Positions 9,476 to 18,493 of a DNA stretch of 64,000 nucleotides are shown here, piece after piece. Under the pieces are notes generated by a model. That model saw nothing but the letters and a program-made list of their open reading frames with translations. It was not told the DNA's origin and did not search any database. Both the position numbers and the translations under genes were made by a program. Numbering within the stretch: the first letter of the stretch is position 1; the number at the start of each line of letters is the position of its first letter. The DNA lies in the NCBI GenBank assembly GCA_963817735.1, contig CAWFPP010000010.1, positions 1 to 64,000 of the forward strand, given 5' to 3'. This DNA comes from Bog-473 sp963817735. Its GTDB lineage: Bacteria; Actinomycetota; Acidimicrobiia; Acidimicrobiales; RAAP-2.

Positions 9476-10300
9476 GTGGCCTTCGATCTCAGTTCCTACC
9501 TCGACCGCCTCGGCCTCCGCGATGAGGAGTCCAGCCTCGCCGCTGTCCACCGGGCCCACGCAACGACGATCGTGTTCGAGAACTTCGATCCGAGCACCGG
9601 CCGGCCCGTGGTGCTCGACGTGGACAACCTCGCCGACAAGATGGTTGGTCGCGGGCGCGGTGGCTATTGCTTCGAGCACAACATGCTGCTCAAGGCCGCG
9701 CTCGAGAGATTGGGGCTCGGCCCTGTCGAACTCATGCTGGCTCGGGTGCGTATCGGCGGCACCGGTGACGATCGCCCCCTCGACCACCTCTTGCTACGCG
9801 TGGCCGAGGGTGGTCGGTCATGGCTGGCCGACGTTGGGTTCGGCGGTGGGGGGTTGCTCGACCCCGTGCCATTCGAAGTCGGAGTTGAGACGGACCAGTC
9901 GGGCTGGCTCTACCGGTTGGTCGAGGACGGTCCTGAGCTCGTCCTACAGGTGTTCCAAGACGACGCCTGGACTGACATGTACGGGTTCGTTCCGGAGCCG
10001 GTGCCGGTCATCGACGTGGAAGTCAGCAACTGGTACACCGCCACCCATCCGACGTCATCATTCGTGACTGGCGTGTTCGTCGGTCGTCGCAGCCCGGACC
10101 GCTGTCTCTCCCTGTTCGTCTTCGAGCAAGCCTTTCTTGTGGAGCGCCCGGTCGGGGGAGCATCTGAGGTCACCGAGGTGGAACGCACTGACGTGCCGGG
10201 CCTCCTGGCCGAGCGGTTCGGCATTGAGGGGGTCGTGCTGAATGCCGACGGACGCTTGGGTTTCGCCGCCCCCTCAACGGGTCAACCAGAGTCCCGATAA
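9476..10300 (+). CDS. Arylamine N-acetyltransferase
   Basis: A 274-residue protein from GTG 9476 with the complete catalytic triad of the NAT family: Cys65 in GRGRGGYCFEHN, His104 in DRPLDHLLLRV and Asp119 in WLADVGFGGG. The length matches bacterial NATs. The enzyme transfers acetyl from acetyl-CoA to aromatic amines and hydrazines in the cytoplasm. The neighbour upstream is divergent, and the next gene starts more than 200 bp downstream, so it appears monocistronic. The palindrome at 9361-9379 may control it. Confidence 0.93.
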   Translation: MAFDLSSYLDRLGLRDEESSLAAVHRAHATTIVFENFDPSTGRPVVLDVDNLADKMVGRGRGGYCFEHNMLLKAALERLGLGPVELMLARVRIGGTGDDRPLDHLLLRVAEGGRSWLADVGFGGGGLLDPVPFEVGVETDQSGWLYRLVEDGPELVLQVFQDDAWTDMYGFVPEPVPVIDVEVSNWYTATHPTSSFVTGVFVGRRSPDRCLSLFVFEQAFLVERPVGGASEVTEVERTDVPGLLAERFGIEGVVLNADGRLGFAAPSTGQPESR

Positions 10301-10536
10301 TCACTGGTTTTGCGGATCCACCCTTTCCTCGGCCACGGCGCGGGTTTCAGCTAGTCCAGTGCGCCGGATGTGTGACACAACCGCAGAACCCTCTAGCCCT
10401 CCTCCGTAGATCAGGTGATGACGGAGACGCTCCAGCTGTGTGTACCGACGTTCACGGGGGTGCCGGTCGGACGCTACCTCGTTCAACGCCCCCAATTCTC
10501 CTGCGCCGATGCCACCCCGTCGCTAGCCTGGCCGTT

Positions 10537-11760
10537 ATGACAATCGATTTCCGCACACGCGACGACGTCGACGTCGAGACGATCGACGTCGCGGACTTCT
10601 TCGAGACCCAGCTGCCTCGCCTGGCGGCGGAACGCTCTGCGCTGGCCGTCCCGGGCGCTCGCGAGCTGGGCGTTCGGCCGTTCACGATCGAGACGACGGC
10701 CGCCACCTGGACGCTGTCGGTCGACGACGATGCCATCCGGGTGGACCCCGGCGGCACTGGGCACGCCGCGGTACGGCTCGACTCGGACGAGATCACTGAT
10801 ATCGTGCACGACCGCCGGACGCCGATGACGCTCCTCGCGGCCGCAACGCTCGACATGCCCCGCGGAAACATCAACGACTTCCTCGACTGGTGGGTCGTAC
10901 TCCGCTCCTTGCTCGATGTGCGCGCCGTTCATACCGCGGGTGACGTCACATTCACCGACCGTGACGGCGGCCCGCTCGACCTCCTGCGCTCGTTCAGGAT
11001 CGACGACGATCCGGCCGAGCTGGCGTACTACCTGACCGAGGCGGGCTACCTCCACCTGACTGAGGTCTTCACGACCGACGAAATGGCCCAAGTCTCGGCC
11101 GACATGGATGCCGCCCTCCCGCGCTACCACGACGGTGACGGGCGTTCTTGGTGGGCCACCACTGCCGACGGCGAGGCGCGGGCTGTACGCCTGCAGCGGT
11201 TCCAGGAGGAGAGCCTCGCGACCGCGACCTTGCTCCAGGACGACCGGCTCCTGCGCCTCGCCTCACTCACGGGCGACGGGCACGTGCCGCGGGACCAAGG
11301 TGGCAACAAAATCGAGGCGCTCGTCAAGCCCATCGGCGTCGTGAAGGGCATTTCCGACCTGCCGTGGCACAAGGACTGCAGCCTCGGGCGGCACTCCTCG
11401 CGCTGCTGCAGCCTGACGGTTGGGATCTCGGTCACGGGCGCCGACGAACGCTCCGGCCAGCTCGGGGTCGTGGCCGGTTCCCACCGGGCTCTCGTCCAGC
11501 CAGCATTCTTCCGGGACTCCTGGGGCCTGCCGGCGGTCCCGCTCCCGACCCGCGCTGGCGACGTCACCCTTCACTGCTCGTGCACTCTGCATATGAGCCA
11601 TGCGCCAGTCGAGCGGGAACGCCGCGTCATGTACACCGACTTCGTTCTGCCCCCTCGCGCCGGCGACGATCGGGCTCCCGCCAGTGCAGGCGTCATCGAT
11701 CGGGTGCGCGAGCGGGCCTACAAGGTTGTCAGCCAGGTCCCATCGGCCGCACGTCCTTGA
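10537..11760 (+). CDS. Phytanoyl-CoA dioxygenase (PhyH)-family protein with an N-terminal extra domain
   Basis: About 407 residues from ATG 10537. Residues 1-150 form a domain rich in beta strands (TIETTAATWTLSVDDDAIRV, HAAVRLDSDEITDIV) reminiscent of SCP2-like lipid-binding folds. Residues 165-375 are the PhyH-type Fe(II)/2-oxoglutarate oxygenase. They include EAGYLHLTEVFTTDEM, the metal pair His278/Asp280 in LPWHKD, DERSGQLGVVAGSHR before the distal strand, and GDVTLHCSCTLHMSHAP, which supplies the distal His. The frame opens upstream at 10372, but that part is not protein-like. It probably hydroxylates a lipid-like or secondary-metabolite substrate; the substrate is unknown. Confidence 0.8.
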   Translation: MTIDFRTRDDVDVETIDVADFFETQLPRLAAERSALAVPGARELGVRPFTIETTAATWTLSVDDDAIRVDPGGTGHAAVRLDSDEITDIVHDRRTPMTLLAAATLDMPRGNINDFLDWWVVLRSLLDVRAVHTAGDVTFTDRDGGPLDLLRSFRIDDDPAELAYYLTEAGYLHLTEVFTTDEMAQVSADMDAALPRYHDGDGRSWWATTADGEARAVRLQRFQEESLATATLLQDDRLLRLASLTGDGHVPRDQGGNKIEALVKPIGVVKGISDLPWHKDCSLGRHSSRCCSLTVGISVTGADERSGQLGVVAGSHRALVQPAFFRDSWGLPAVPLPTRAGDVTLHCSCTLHMSHAPVERERRVMYTDFVLPPRAGDDRAPASAGVIDRVRERAYKVVSQVPSAARP

Positions 11761-11986
11761 GCGTCCGCCATCACCTGTCGCTCCCGACTTCGAGGGCAAC
11801 CGCCGGGAAAAGTTCACCAAACCTCCAACCCGCTAAGCAGTCACCATCTCGTGTAGTGCCCAGTCCAGAACCGGGTCGGGATGTCCCGAACGCTGGATCT
11901 GAGGGTTGATGCTGCCAGCAATCTGAGTCGGTGAACCTTTCGCGAACTCTGCTACCACCGTGCCTCAGATGTTGCAAACTACGCTT

Positions 11987-12310
11987 ATGAGCAACGAACA
12001 CTTCGAAGGATGGTTCACCGACCCGTACGCAGTCCATGAGGCTCGCTGGTTTTCAGACGGGCGGCCGACGAAGCTCGTGCGCGACGGCGAGGTCGAATCC
12101 TACGATGAGCCTCCGCCGGGAGCACCCACCGTGGTCCCTGAGAAGTTGGAAGTGGATCCCTCTGCGGTCAACGGTGACGATCTCATTCGCGCCGACGATG
12201 CAGAGCAGACCGATCCCTACGACTCAACTTCGCAAGTGATGGAAGCTCTCGATTCGTTTGGACAATCCGGCCTCCTCGACGTGCGCCATCCGTACAGCGA
12301 AGACAAGTAA
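11987..12310 (+). CDS. Small protein of an unnamed family with a GW..DPY..HE.RW / PTKLVRD...SYD motif
   Basis: A 107-residue acidic protein (from ATG 11987; the frame is also open from 11960). The N-terminal 45 residues, FEGWFTDPYAVHEARWFSDG then RPTKLVRDGEVESYDEPP, are shared with a second small gene at 18108. The rest is acidic and low in complexity (VDPSAVNGDDLIRADDAEQ). The G-W-x-x-D-P-Y...R-W spacing is loosely like DUF2510 domains (GWYPDP...R.WDG), but the KLVRD..ESYD half is different. No signal peptide or membrane segment. Function unknown. Confidence 0.65.
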   Translation: MSNEHFEGWFTDPYAVHEARWFSDGRPTKLVRDGEVESYDEPPPGAPTVVPEKLEVDPSAVNGDDLIRADDAEQTDPYDSTSQVMEALDSFGQSGLLDVRHPYSEDK

Positions 12311-12381
12311 GAGCCGCATCTTGGGTTGCCCGCCGCTACCGCTCCCGAACCGGTTCTAGGTGCGGTCGTCCGCACCGTTCC

Positions 12382-12930
12382 TCACGCCCGCCGGCCTAAG
12401 AAATAGAGGAATTCCGTCTGCAAATCCGCACCCCTGGGTGGCTCCAACTTGGGTCCAAAGACGTTTGGCTGGCGGATCATGGCGTCTACCGGCTTGAGGG
12501 CCTCGTAGGCCCGTCCGACGGCGTCCTCATCCAGGTGCTCGTCCGCACCGACCGTCCGTGCGAGGTCCCAGGTGTGGACGAGCACGTCCATAGTCACGAA
12601 CTGGCCGATGATCTGACCGACAGGCATCCTGCCAGTCGGCCCGTCCATCTCTTTGGCTATCGCTTCCGGGTCTCCGGTGATCTCGTCGAGCGCCCGAGAG
12701 GCCTGCTCCCAGGCCTGCCTCGGGTCCTCGTCAACGCCCAAGGGCTCAGATTCCCCACCCTTGACAGCAGCAATCACACCTCGATGATTCCCGACCACGT
12801 GAGCCACCACGTCGCGCGCCGTCCACTGTTCGCAAGGGGACTGGGCCTCCCACTTGTCAGGGGTCACCGCCTTGACCGCTGCGTCGAAACCGCTTGACAC
12901 CAACTGGTAACTGGCTTGGACGTTGGTCAT
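12382..12930 (-). CDS. TIGR03086/DinB-like metal-binding protein (maleylpyruvate-isomerase-type fold)
   Basis: 182 residues with a four-helix-bundle pattern. Features are the start TNVQASYQLVSSGFDAAVKA, SPCEQWTARDVVAHVVGNHR, where the first His ligand group sits, and VTMDVLVHTWDLARTVGADE, the second His/Asp group typical of TIGR03086 proteins. The C-terminus FLYFLGRRA is also typical of the group. These proteins bind a divalent metal and often act as mycothiol- or glutathione-dependent enzymes. The substrate here is unknown. It is transcribed divergently from the amidohydrolase at 13192. Confidence 0.85.
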   Translation of the reverse strand: MTNVQASYQLVSSGFDAAVKAVTPDKWEAQSPCEQWTARDVVAHVVGNHRGVIAAVKGGESEPLGVDEDPRQAWEQASRALDEITGDPEAIAKEMDGPTGRMPVGQIIGQFVTMDVLVHTWDLARTVGADEHLDEDAVGRAYEALKPVDAMIRQPNVFGPKLEPPRGADLQTEFLYFLGRRA

Positions 12931-13149
12931 CGCGCGAGCATACGCCGCCTCTCGACCGTGCCGAAAGTGTCGAAACCCAGGCGGACGTTGGGTGTCCCAG
13001 TCCGGGAGTGGGACCCACTCGTTTGCCCCCTACCGTCATTGCCCGACGGGCCGGAAGGCACGATCACGCTGGGAAGAGAAAAACCACCCGGCCGCGGGTC
13101 CTGGGGACTCTCTTCGGGCCATATCCGCAATACGGCGGTAGGGTCTAGG

Positions 13150-13178
13150 CGAACGCTCCCGTTCATTTGGAGCGTTCG
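13150..13178. promoter_or_regulatory. 10-bp inverted repeat just upstream of the amidohydrolase
   Basis: CGAACGCTCC and GGAGCGTTCG are perfect reverse complements separated by 9 nt (13160-13168). The second arm ends 13 nt before the GTG start at 13192, directly ahead of the GGGGG ribosome-binding tract. It could be a repressor operator or a hairpin in the mRNA leader. There is no T-run after it, so an intrinsic terminator is unlikely. Confidence 0.55.
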
Positions 13179-13191
13179 GATAGGGGGCGCA

Positions 13192-14337
13192 GTGAAGCTG
13201 CTCATCGACTCCGACACCCATCTCTTTGAGCCGTCTGGAATGTGGCAAGAGTACGTCGACCCGGCGGATCGCGACGTTGCACTGCACATGGCAAAAGACG
13301 ACCTCGGTTATAGCTGGTTGATGTTCGGTGATCGTCGCCTGAGTTTGGGCGGCCCACATCGGCCGGGTGACGTCGACGGTATCGGTGTTTTTCGGCAGCG
13401 CTTGTTGGATGGCTTGCCCGCGGAGTTCGACCTTGACGAGTTCACGGCGAGCTACTCTGACCCAGAGGCTCGCCTCCTTCAGCTAGATCGAGCTGGTTTC
13501 GACGCCTCGATCATGTTTCCGAACTACGGGATAAGCTGGGAGCGACCTCTCCAGCATGATTTGCGCGCCACGCTGGCCAACATGACCGCGTGGAACCGTT
13601 GGATCGTGGACATCGCGGCCAAAGGTGGAGGGCGGCTCTATCCGGTCGCCCATTTGAGTCTTCGGAATCTGGCATGGCTTGAAGCTCAATTGGCGACGCT
13701 GGCCGACGGCGGAATCCGCCTGGCCTTGATCGCGCCCTCGTTAGTGGACGGGCGGCCCTTGTCGCACCCCGACCTTGATCGCGCTTGGGCTGCATTCGTG
13801 GACCACGGGATCACTCCGGTGTTCCACGTCGCCAATCAAGCTCGCCCATTCGATGAGGCGTGGTACGGAGAGGATATGGAGGGGGGGATCTCACCGCTTA
13901 GCGTTGTCTTCATATCCACGGGCGCAGCGCTCGCGATGACCGACCTGATCCTGAACGGTGTTCTGGAGCGCTACCCAGATCTTCGTATGGGCATCATGGA
14001 ACTATCCGCGACGTGGGTGCCCCAGCACCTGCAGATGATGGATGGAGGGTACCGCCACACGGCCCGCTTCAATGGGGAATCTACGGGACTCTCTCTCATG
14101 CCAAGCGAATACTTCCGACGGCAGGTACGGGTTGCGGCCTTCTCGTACGAGCAGCCGCACCGACTCATGGCACACTCCGGGGACATCTTCATGGCGTGCA
14201 GTGACTATCCCCATACCGAGGGGACGTTTACCGCCATCGAGGACTACAAAGCCTCGGGGCTCGTGCCAGAGGAGGGCTCTGCGGGCTTCTTCGGAGGAAA
14301 CGCCGCCTATCTCTTGAGGGCACCCTGGTCGAACTGA
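13192..14337 (+). CDS. Amidohydrolase-family (ACMSD-like) metal-dependent hydrolase
   Basis: 381 residues from GTG 13192 (tract GGGGG 6 nt upstream). The start KLLIDSDTHLFEPSGMW carries the D-T-H...EP motif of the ACMSD/amidohydrolase_2 group, whose His binds the metal. The barrel continues through LDRAGFDASIMFPNYGISWE, AYxNRW-type MTAWNRWIVDIAAKGGGRLY, TPVFHVANQ (second His), GVLERYPDLRMGIMELSATW and MACSDYPHTEG (catalytic Asp). Family enzymes decarboxylate or hydrolyse ring-derived acids. It may be controlled by the inverted repeat at 13150-13178. The frame is open far upstream (12916), but the domain begins at this GTG. Confidence 0.85.
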   Translation: MKLLIDSDTHLFEPSGMWQEYVDPADRDVALHMAKDDLGYSWLMFGDRRLSLGGPHRPGDVDGIGVFRQRLLDGLPAEFDLDEFTASYSDPEARLLQLDRAGFDASIMFPNYGISWERPLQHDLRATLANMTAWNRWIVDIAAKGGGRLYPVAHLSLRNLAWLEAQLATLADGGIRLALIAPSLVDGRPLSHPDLDRAWAAFVDHGITPVFHVANQARPFDEAWYGEDMEGGISPLSVVFISTGAALAMTDLILNGVLERYPDLRMGIMELSATWVPQHLQMMDGGYRHTARFNGESTGLSLMPSEYFRRQVRVAAFSYEQPHRLMAHSGDIFMACSDYPHTEGTFTAIEDYKASGLVPEEGSAGFFGGNAAYLLRAPWSN

Positions 14338-14476
14338 ATAGGGAGCAGATCGGTCCCGCAACGTGTGTACCGCAACACTGTCCGCGTTCGCCGGCACGGG
14401 GCTTGTCGCAGCGAGCGTGTCCCCACGTTTGGGTCATGATCCAAGAAGGTGCCCCGAGCGAACGTAGGGTGGCCCG

Positions 14477-15328
14477 ATGCGAATCACCATCTTGGGAATG
14501 GGCAACATGGGCCAGGCTTTCGCCGCCAGGGCAATCGAAACTGGTCACCAGACCACCGTTTGGAATCGCACCCCGGGGCGCACCGCCGACCTCGCGGCCA
14601 GTGGTGCTATCGAGGCCAACACTTTCGCGACGGCAACGGCCGGCGCTGACGTCGTTCTCGTCGTCCTCGCCGACGATACAGCGGTCCTCGACGTGTGCCT
14701 GGGCGACGACGGTGTGATGGCATCGCTCGAACCCGATGCCGTGTTTGCCAACGTCAGTACGGTCTCCCCAGGGACTGCTCGACGCCTTGCCGAGCTGGGA
14801 CCTGAGGATCGGGTCCTTGACGCTCCGGTGATGGGATCGCCACAGATGATTGCTGGGGGTTGGGGAAGGTTCCTCATCGGCGGCCCCGCTCCGGCGATTT
14901 CTGCCATTGAACCCCTGTGGAACGACCTTGGATCCGGCTATACCCACTGTGGGCCGGCCGGAGCCGGGGCAACGGTGAAGATCTTGGCCAACTCGTTGTT
15001 GATTACGGGCGTGGCTTCGCTGGCCGAGGCCATCGCCACAGCGAGGCGGCAGGCAATCCCCGACGAATTCCTAAGGACCCTCCTTGCCGACAGTCCGCTG
15101 ATAAGTCTCGCCAGCAATCTGCGGTTGGACAGTCTGCTCGATCCGACCCATCCAGGTTGGTTCTCTTCGACATTGGCCCGTAAGGACCTCCGCCTCGCCA
15201 TCGACCTGGCCGAAGAGACCGGAGTTGGTGTGCGCATCGGACCCGCAGCCGAAGCTCTCTTGTCTACCGTGATTGATGCTGGCGGCGAATGGCCAGACTT
15301 CGCCGCCGTGATCGAAGCACTTTCCTGA
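14477..15328 (+). CDS. NAD(P)-dependent beta-hydroxyacid dehydrogenase / imine-reductase-like oxidoreductase
   Basis: 283 residues with an N-terminal Rossmann domain (MRITILGMGNMGQAFAARAI), the NRTPGR phosphate-binding loop that suggests NADP, and ADVVLVVLADDTAVLDV. The substrate motif is altered to VLDAPVMGSPQMIAGG. The all-helical C-terminal half includes GPAGAGATVKILANSLLITG, where the catalytic Lys of 3-hydroxyisobutyrate dehydrogenases sits (K in TVKILANS). It closes with ARKDLRLAIDLAEETGVGVR. The length fits the family. The substrate is not predictable. It follows the amidohydrolase on the same strand after about 140 bp. Confidence 0.87.
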   Translation: MRITILGMGNMGQAFAARAIETGHQTTVWNRTPGRTADLAASGAIEANTFATATAGADVVLVVLADDTAVLDVCLGDDGVMASLEPDAVFANVSTVSPGTARRLAELGPEDRVLDAPVMGSPQMIAGGWGRFLIGGPAPAISAIEPLWNDLGSGYTHCGPAGAGATVKILANSLLITGVASLAEAIATARRQAIPDEFLRTLLADSPLISLASNLRLDSLLDPTHPGWFSSTLARKDLRLAIDLAEETGVGVRIGPAAEALLSTVIDAGGEWPDFAAVIEALS

Positions 15329-15890
15329 AATCATCTGAGACGACAATCCCCGACCGGTACAGCTGCGATACTGGTCGGACGCGAGGTGTCACCGTACCTT
15401 GCCGGGTAGGTGGGGCGCGCTGGCGATGCGGACTCTACCCTCTCGCTCCGTCGACATCGGCTTGGGTTATGCGAATCGAACGCGGCCAACCGTTGGCGGC
15501 TGAGAGTCGAACCCAATAGACGTCCCCGTCAAAAGAGATCCATGACACGGTGGGGGTTTGTCCCTCGGGTCCAGATAGAGCGGGAGGGCTAGACCGGTAC
15601 TTTGGATTGACTCTGAACCCGCGAATCGGAAGGTCAACCTCGGCGGTGCAGGTAGCTCCAGAACCCCGAGCTCGCCACGACAGACTCGTCAGTTTCTTCA
15701 CGGACCACCTTTCCGCGCGACAGGCATGGCCGCGACTGTACGCCTTCGTCGGTTGGGGAAGTGTCCGCCGAGATCTGATCGTGTCTCCGATCGCCGGGAC
15801 CGAGATATTCCAATCGACCCGGCTAACGGCGAAAGAATGAGTCGGCTCAGGTGTCTAACGGTGGGGGAACCGGAGGAGAGGAATATTCGG
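15329..15890. other. 562-bp stretch with no recognisable gene
   Basis: Several open frames exist on both strands (for example 15550-15840 plus and 15435-15701 minus). Their translations are Arg/Pro/Ser-rich with no family resemblance, and none has a convincing ribosome-binding site. The last 20 bases contain GGAGGAG upstream of the ATG at 15891. I see no repeats or hairpins in it that stand out. Confidence 0.4.
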
Positions 15891-16379
15891 ATGGTCTCTC
15901 GGAAAGCACGCCGATCCTGCTCGCTGCGGCGTCGCCTGACGAGGGGAGGGATTCTTCCTCTGATTCTGACCCTCGGCGGTGCGATTATCTACAACTCGTC
16001 GCCAGCCTCGGCCGCAACCTCGCCCGCGACCGACACGATCTCCGTGGTGGAGAGTGGTACGACCACACTGAGTGAATCGCTACCACCGGGAACGCCCGAC
16101 GTGGTGACACCGCTCGCGACCGCACTCTATGTCGCATGCGCCCCCTTCTCGGGAGGCACTCTCATCCTCGGCGCAGCTCAGGTCTGCTACACGGACGGAT
16201 TCGGAGCGGCTGCCGGCACGGTTCTCGTCGTTGCGGTTCAACCATCGGTCGGGGTGCTACTTCCCACAGGATTTACCGGCTCGGCTCCAAATTGCGGGAT
16301 TGTCGCACTGGACGGGTCCGTGGGTGTGGCACTCGAACCCCCGGCCCTTCGTGCTGAACTAAGCCCATCGGCTACCTGA
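15891..16379 (+). CDS. Secreted hypothetical protein
   Basis: 162 residues from ATG 15891, with GGAGGAG about 12 nt upstream. The N-terminus is strongly basic (VSRKARRSCSLRRRLTRGG), then hydrophobic (ILPLILTLGGAIIYNS), ending SPASAA, a good signal-peptidase I site. The mature part is Thr/Ser/Val/Gly-rich with strand-like segments (AAGTVLVVAVQPSVGVLLPT). It holds three cysteines (VACAPF, QVCYTD, PNCGIV). No known family is recognised; probably an extracytoplasmic beta protein. Confidence 0.5.
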   Translation: MVSRKARRSCSLRRRLTRGGILPLILTLGGAIIYNSSPASAATSPATDTISVVESGTTTLSESLPPGTPDVVTPLATALYVACAPFSGGTLILGAAQVCYTDGFGAAAGTVLVVAVQPSVGVLLPTGFTGSAPNCGIVALDGSVGVALEPPALRAELSPSAT

Positions 16380-16447
16380 GCAGTTCCGGGGGTATCAGCG
16401 AACGCGGGACGGTGGGGCAGTCCGGCACAACGGGATACCGTGAAACT

Positions 16448-17041
16448 GTGGATCTTCCGGAGCTTTTGGTCGCTGATACTGCCGAATGGCGGACCTGGTT
16501 GAGAGGCCACCACTCCAAGTCACAAGGCGTGTGGCTCGTCCTAGCCAAGAAGGACACGACGCATCCGACAACGCTCTCATACGACGAGGCACTCGACGAG
16601 GCGATCTGCTTTGGTTGGATCGATGGGCAGCTCGGTCGTCGTGACAACGCAACGTTCCGGCGACGATTCACACCCCGAAACGCTCGGAGCCCTTGGTCTC
16701 AACGGAACGTTGCCATCGCCGAGAGATTGAGTGCCTCCGGCCGAATGCATCCGTCAGGTGAAGACGAGGTTCGGCAGGCCAAAGCGGATGGACGGTGGAA
16801 TACTGCCTACGCCGGACAAGCGGGCGTGGAGGTTCCAGAGGATTTGGCGGAAGCCCTGATTGCCAATCCTCGTGCTCAGGCAAGGTTTCAGGCGCTCACA
16901 AGTGCGAATCGGTACTCCATCCTCTATCGGATCGGAAGCGCAAAGAAGGTGGAGACCCGAGCCAGGCGTATCGAGCGGTTTGTGGAGATGCTGGCCCGAG
17001 GCGAGACCATCCACCCGCAAGGTCCACGATCATCTCGTTAG
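16448..17041 (+). CDS. YdeI/OmpD-associated-family protein
   Basis: About 197 residues. The start DLPELLVADTAEWRTWLRGH and the core SQGVWLVLAKKDT...LSYDEALDEAICFGWIDGQ are the signature of YdeI-type proteins. R-R-F-T-P-R-N-A-R-S-P-W-S follows, then the C-terminal helical part LSSANRYSILYRIGSAKK-like (TSANRYSILYRIGSAKKVET). GTG 16448 is chosen because the family begins at this point; the frame is open from 16412. The family has been linked to tolerance to antimicrobial peptides or bacteriocins, but the mechanism is unclear. It stands alone, about 120 bp before the TSUP permease. Confidence 0.85.
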   Translation: MDLPELLVADTAEWRTWLRGHHSKSQGVWLVLAKKDTTHPTTLSYDEALDEAICFGWIDGQLGRRDNATFRRRFTPRNARSPWSQRNVAIAERLSASGRMHPSGEDEVRQAKADGRWNTAYAGQAGVEVPEDLAEALIANPRAQARFQALTSANRYSILYRIGSAKKVETRARRIERFVEMLARGETIHPQGPRSSR

Positions 17042-17163
17042 TTGGTCGGGGTCAGCGAATAGGTGTCCCAGTTCACCGGATCAGCGACCGTCGAACTTGG
17101 CCGACAACATCGATGGACTAACCAACCCCCGACTTCATCAGGCCACAAGCCGTTCGGAGGTCA

Positions 17164-17934
17164 GTGTGGTCTTTCCACTACGTTCGTGAGGTGATTTCGG
17201 TTAGCACTGTCACGACTATCGCTGGCATCGTCTTTGTTGCCGCCGCCCTTCAGCGGGCCGTTGGTTTCGGGTTTGCACTTCTTGCAGTGCCCCTGATGGC
17301 ATTTATCGTACCGACCAAGAGCGCTGTGGTCATCGTGTTCCTGACCGGCACCGTCACATGCGCCTGGGTTGCTCTGCGTCTCCGTGGACAGATCGAATGG
17401 CCGACAACCCGCCGGTTGGGACTGGGTGCCATCATCGGTGCGCCGATTGGGGTGATCATCCTCAGCGCGGTCTCAGCCGACACGTTGCGGCTCGCTCTTG
17501 GTGTGACAACGTGTCTCGCCGCGATCTGGATTGTCGTCTCCTCGCGTTTAATGCGTTCTGAACTCGTGGTGCCACATCGATTCACAACCGTTTCAGTGGG
17601 TTTCGCTAGTGGTGTCTTAAATACGTCCCTGGCCACCAACGGACCGCCACTCGTCTATGAACTCCGCCGGACGGGGTTTCACGACGACAGGTTTCGAGCC
17701 ACCATTTCCGCTGTCTTCCTACTCTCGAATCTCATCGGCCTCCCGCTTCTAGCCCTCGCCGGACTTATCACACCCTTCGACCTTGCTCTCGCCTCCTTTT
17801 CACTGGTGGCTTGCGTGATGGGCATCGCCGTGGGCTCGCGGATAGGTGATCGGATGGAGCCATCTCACTTTGCGTGGGCGGTCGACATCCTGCTCATGGC
17901 CACTGGTGTGCTCACGATTTCAAAGGCGATCTAA
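17164..17934 (+). CDS. TauE/SafE (TSUP) family permease
   Basis: About 256 residues and seven to eight hydrophobic segments. The first is VTTIAGIVFVAAALQRAVGF, followed by GFGFALLAVPLMAFIVPTKS, the TSUP N-terminal hallmark. The second half-repeat begins FTTVSVGFASGVLNTSLATN followed by GPPLVYEL, the mirrored motif of the family. The GTG at 17164 sits 3 nt after GGAGG; a later GTG at 17191 is possible. TSUP proteins export or import small anions such as sulfite, sulfoacetate or organosulfonates. No sulfur-metabolism genes adjoin it, so the substrate is open. Confidence 0.85.
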   Translation: MWSFHYVREVISVSTVTTIAGIVFVAAALQRAVGFGFALLAVPLMAFIVPTKSAVVIVFLTGTVTCAWVALRLRGQIEWPTTRRLGLGAIIGAPIGVIILSAVSADTLRLALGVTTCLAAIWIVVSSRLMRSELVVPHRFTTVSVGFASGVLNTSLATNGPPLVYELRRTGFHDDRFRATISAVFLLSNLIGLPLLALAGLITPFDLALASFSLVACVMGIAVGSRIGDRMEPSHFAWAVDILLMATGVLTISKAI

Positions 17935-18107
17935 TAACTAGACGGCGACTACTTTGAACACGGCCAAACACGTCTATTGACACTCGCCCCCCCCTGCCCT
18001 CGATCGGGTAGGGGTGCCCTCGTACTGCACCCTGGGGGCGGCCCCGCCCAAGTGAACTAGGTAACATAAGTATGACACCAACGTGAACTTGAGGTAAACT
18101 CAAAGTC

Positions 18108-18269
18108 GTGAACGGTGAGGCGCTTGTCTGGGGCTGGCACGAGGATCCGTATGGAATCCATGAAGATCGCTGGGTCTCGGTGGACGGCGTGCCCACAAAA
18201 CTCGTCAGGGACAGTGGTCAGGAGTCCTATGACCCGCCACCCGAACTGACGGCACGACAAACCGCTTGA
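18108..18269 (+). CDS. Second copy of the small DPY/SYD-motif protein
   Basis: A 53-codon gene from GTG 18108 to TGA 18267. Its sequence, WGWHEDPYGIHEDRWVSVDG then VPTKLVRDSGQESYDPPP, aligns without gaps other than one residue with the N-terminal half of the protein at 11987 (about 25 of 40 positions identical by eye). It lacks that protein's acidic C-terminal tail. It is too short for many gene finders, but the shared motif argues that it is real. The leader contains two GTGAACT direct repeats (18052 and 18083) and a TTGAG/CTCAA inverted repeat (18089-18103). Function unknown. Confidence 0.65.
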   Translation: MNGEALVWGWHEDPYGIHEDRWVSVDGVPTKLVRDSGQESYDPPPELTARQTA

Positions 18270-18493
18270 CGCAATTCTCGCTCGTCGGAGGACAGTCCCC
18301 GGATCGCCCTGGCCCTAAGCGCCAGATCAGAGCCTCTCTCGATTCACGTACCCCTGACGCCGATCACCCGGATGACTCGGGCGGCCTCCTGTGCTTCCTG
18401 AACAGATCCGCGCCGTGATAGGGACCTGCTTTGTAAGCGACGTCATTCCAGCTCAAGACAAGCGATGCCAATTTCGGCATCCGGAGGGTCTGG

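Noticed and set aside
18015..18051. Terminator-like GC hairpin GGGGGCGGCCCCGCCC after the TSUP gene
   Set aside because: The arms are short and irregular and no T-run follows, so it is not convincing as an intrinsic terminator.
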